From an uncultured Pelagibacteraceae bacterium (GTDB lineage Bacteria; Pseudomonadota; Alphaproteobacteria; Pelagibacterales; Pelagibacteraceae): a stretch of 64,000 nucleotides of DNA. How positions within the stretch are numbered: the first letter of the stretch is position 1; every line of letters begins with the position of its first letter. The position numbers and the translations under genes are program-made. The notes under the pieces were generated by a model. It saw nothing but the letters and a program-made list of their open reading frames with translations, was not told where the DNA came from and did no database searches. Positions 63,387 to 64,000 of the stretch are shown here, piece by piece. The stretch covers positions 5,001-69,000 of the forward strand of contig CACJFJ010000003.1 in the NCBI GenBank assembly GCA_902592675.1, written 5' to 3'.

Positions 63387-64000
63387 ATGAATAGATTATT
63401 AATTTTTATTTTTTTTACCTTTTTTTCATTTAAGGCATTTGCACTAATAGAAGTAGATATTACTAGGGGTAATTTGAACCCTTTACCTATTGCTGTATCC
63501 CCTTTATCTATTGATGAAAATTCTAGAAAACAATTTGAAAAAAAACTAAAAAAAAAAAATATAGGATCAGAAATTTCAATAGTTGTAGAAAAAAATTTAA
63601 AAACTTCAGGACTTTTTAATCCTTTAAATAAAGACGCATTCTTACAGGCACCAGATATTGCAAACTTAAAACCTCGATTTGAAGATTGGAATTTGATAAA
63701 AGCGCAAGCTTTAATTACAGGTAAAGTAAGTTATGTAGATGATAAACTAAGAGTTGAATTCAGATTATGGGACGTTCTTGCTGGCAAAGAAATGATGGCA
63801 TTAGCTTTTACGACTGTCCCAAATAATTGGAGAAGAGTGGGGCATATAATTACTGATAAAGTCTATGAGAGACTAACAGGTGAAAAAGGTTACTTTGATA
63901 CAAGAATTATATACGTTGCAGAAGAAGGACCAAAAACAAGACGTATAAAAAAATTAGCAATTATGGATCAAGATGGTGAAAATAATAAATTTTTAACTTT
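63387..64000 (+). CDS. tolB: Tol-Pal translocation protein TolB (3' end cut by the window)
   Basis: At least 204 codons run open to the window end. The product begins with a signal peptide (MNRLLIFIFFTFFSFKAFA) and continues with the TolB N-terminal domain: IEVDITRGNLNPLPIAVSPL, LITGKVSY, VEFRLWDVLAGKEM, and then IIYVAEEGPKTRRIKKLAIM, which leads into the beta-propeller. Its place after tolA confirms it. The stop and the propeller lie beyond base 64000. Confidence 0.93.
   Translation, partial: MNRLLIFIFFTFFSFKAFALIEVDITRGNLNPLPIAVSPLSIDENSRKQFEKKLKKKNIGSEISIVVEKNLKTSGLFNPLNKDAFLQAPDIANLKPRFEDWNLIKAQALITGKVSYVDDKLRVEFRLWDVLAGKEMMALAFTTVPNNWRRVGHIITDKVYERLTGEKGYFDTRIIYVAEEGPKTRRIKKLAIMDQDGENNKFLT

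Overview
The window looks like a chromosome segment of a SAR11-clade alphaproteobacterium (Pelagibacterales, 'Candidatus Pelagibacter'-like). The evidence is very low GC, near-zero spacing with frequent ATGA-type overlaps, alphaproteobacterial markers (TrcR/DUF1013, a three-gene proton-translocating transhydrogenase, an aa3-oxidase subunit IV-like peptide), and above all the layout: a surface-polysaccharide island that runs directly into a lone 5S rRNA gene. This matches hypervariable region 2 described for SAR11 genomes, which sits between the 23S and 5S rRNA genes. The 23S gene itself is not in the window, so its position to the left is inferred.

Bases 1-44632 are the island: about 45 genes, eight strand switches, and no transposase, integrase or repeat array seen. 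Sub-modules: (a) 21-14643, an acyl-activation and reduction cluster (AMP ligase, LuxE-like, LuxC-like, FabZ-like, radical SAM/SPASM, SDR, split transketolase, acyl carrier protein) followed by nonulosonate-type genes (PseI/NeuB-like synthase, RmlD-like SDR, NodU-type carbamoyltransferase, PseG-like hydrolase); (b) 14652-16711, a glycosyltransferase and an epimerase; (c) 16835-23970, PseB-like dehydratase, CMP-sugar synthetase, methyltransferase, an ABC lipid-glycan flippase-type transporter and two GT-B-like proteins; (d) 23957-28080, glycosyltransferases including a fucosyltransferase-like enzyme, and a FkbM methyltransferase; (e) 28088-34741, a PLP aminotransferase, cupin, diverged GDP-mannose dehydratase paralogue, C-methyltransferase and UDP-glucuronate epimerase-like protein; (f) 34844-44632, glycosyltransferases, a membrane GT-C-like protein, gmd-fcl for GDP-L-fucose, and a WecA-like initiating transferase. 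An O-antigen ligase-like protein lies just outside at 48565-49818. Together these suggest assembly of a lipid-linked, fucose- and nonulosonate-containing surface glycan.

Bases 44689-64000 are core genome: 5S rRNA with its own promoter-like sequence, rpmJ, a tiny oxidase-subunit-like gene, pntAA-pntAB-pntB, a transaldolase-family gene, the ligase, initiator tRNA-fMet, rpsU, trcR, rpmE, suhB, then efp-thiE-fba-pgk-gap-tkt as one tight leftward series of central carbon genes. Rightward from 58086 come a coiled-coil gene, zapA, the 5-formyl-THF cyclo-ligase, ymdB, yebC, a phage-type ruvC-like gene and tolQ-tolR-tolA-tolB (tolB cut by the window end).

The points most worth a second look are the LuxE/LuxC/ACP/split-transketolase cluster, a GDP-mannose dehydratase paralogue with Asn in place of the catalytic Glu, the detached 5S gene with a promoter placed at its 5' end, a probable AUU start codon for rpsU, and the diverged ruvC with ruvAB missing beside it. 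No gap between genes exceeds 300 bases.
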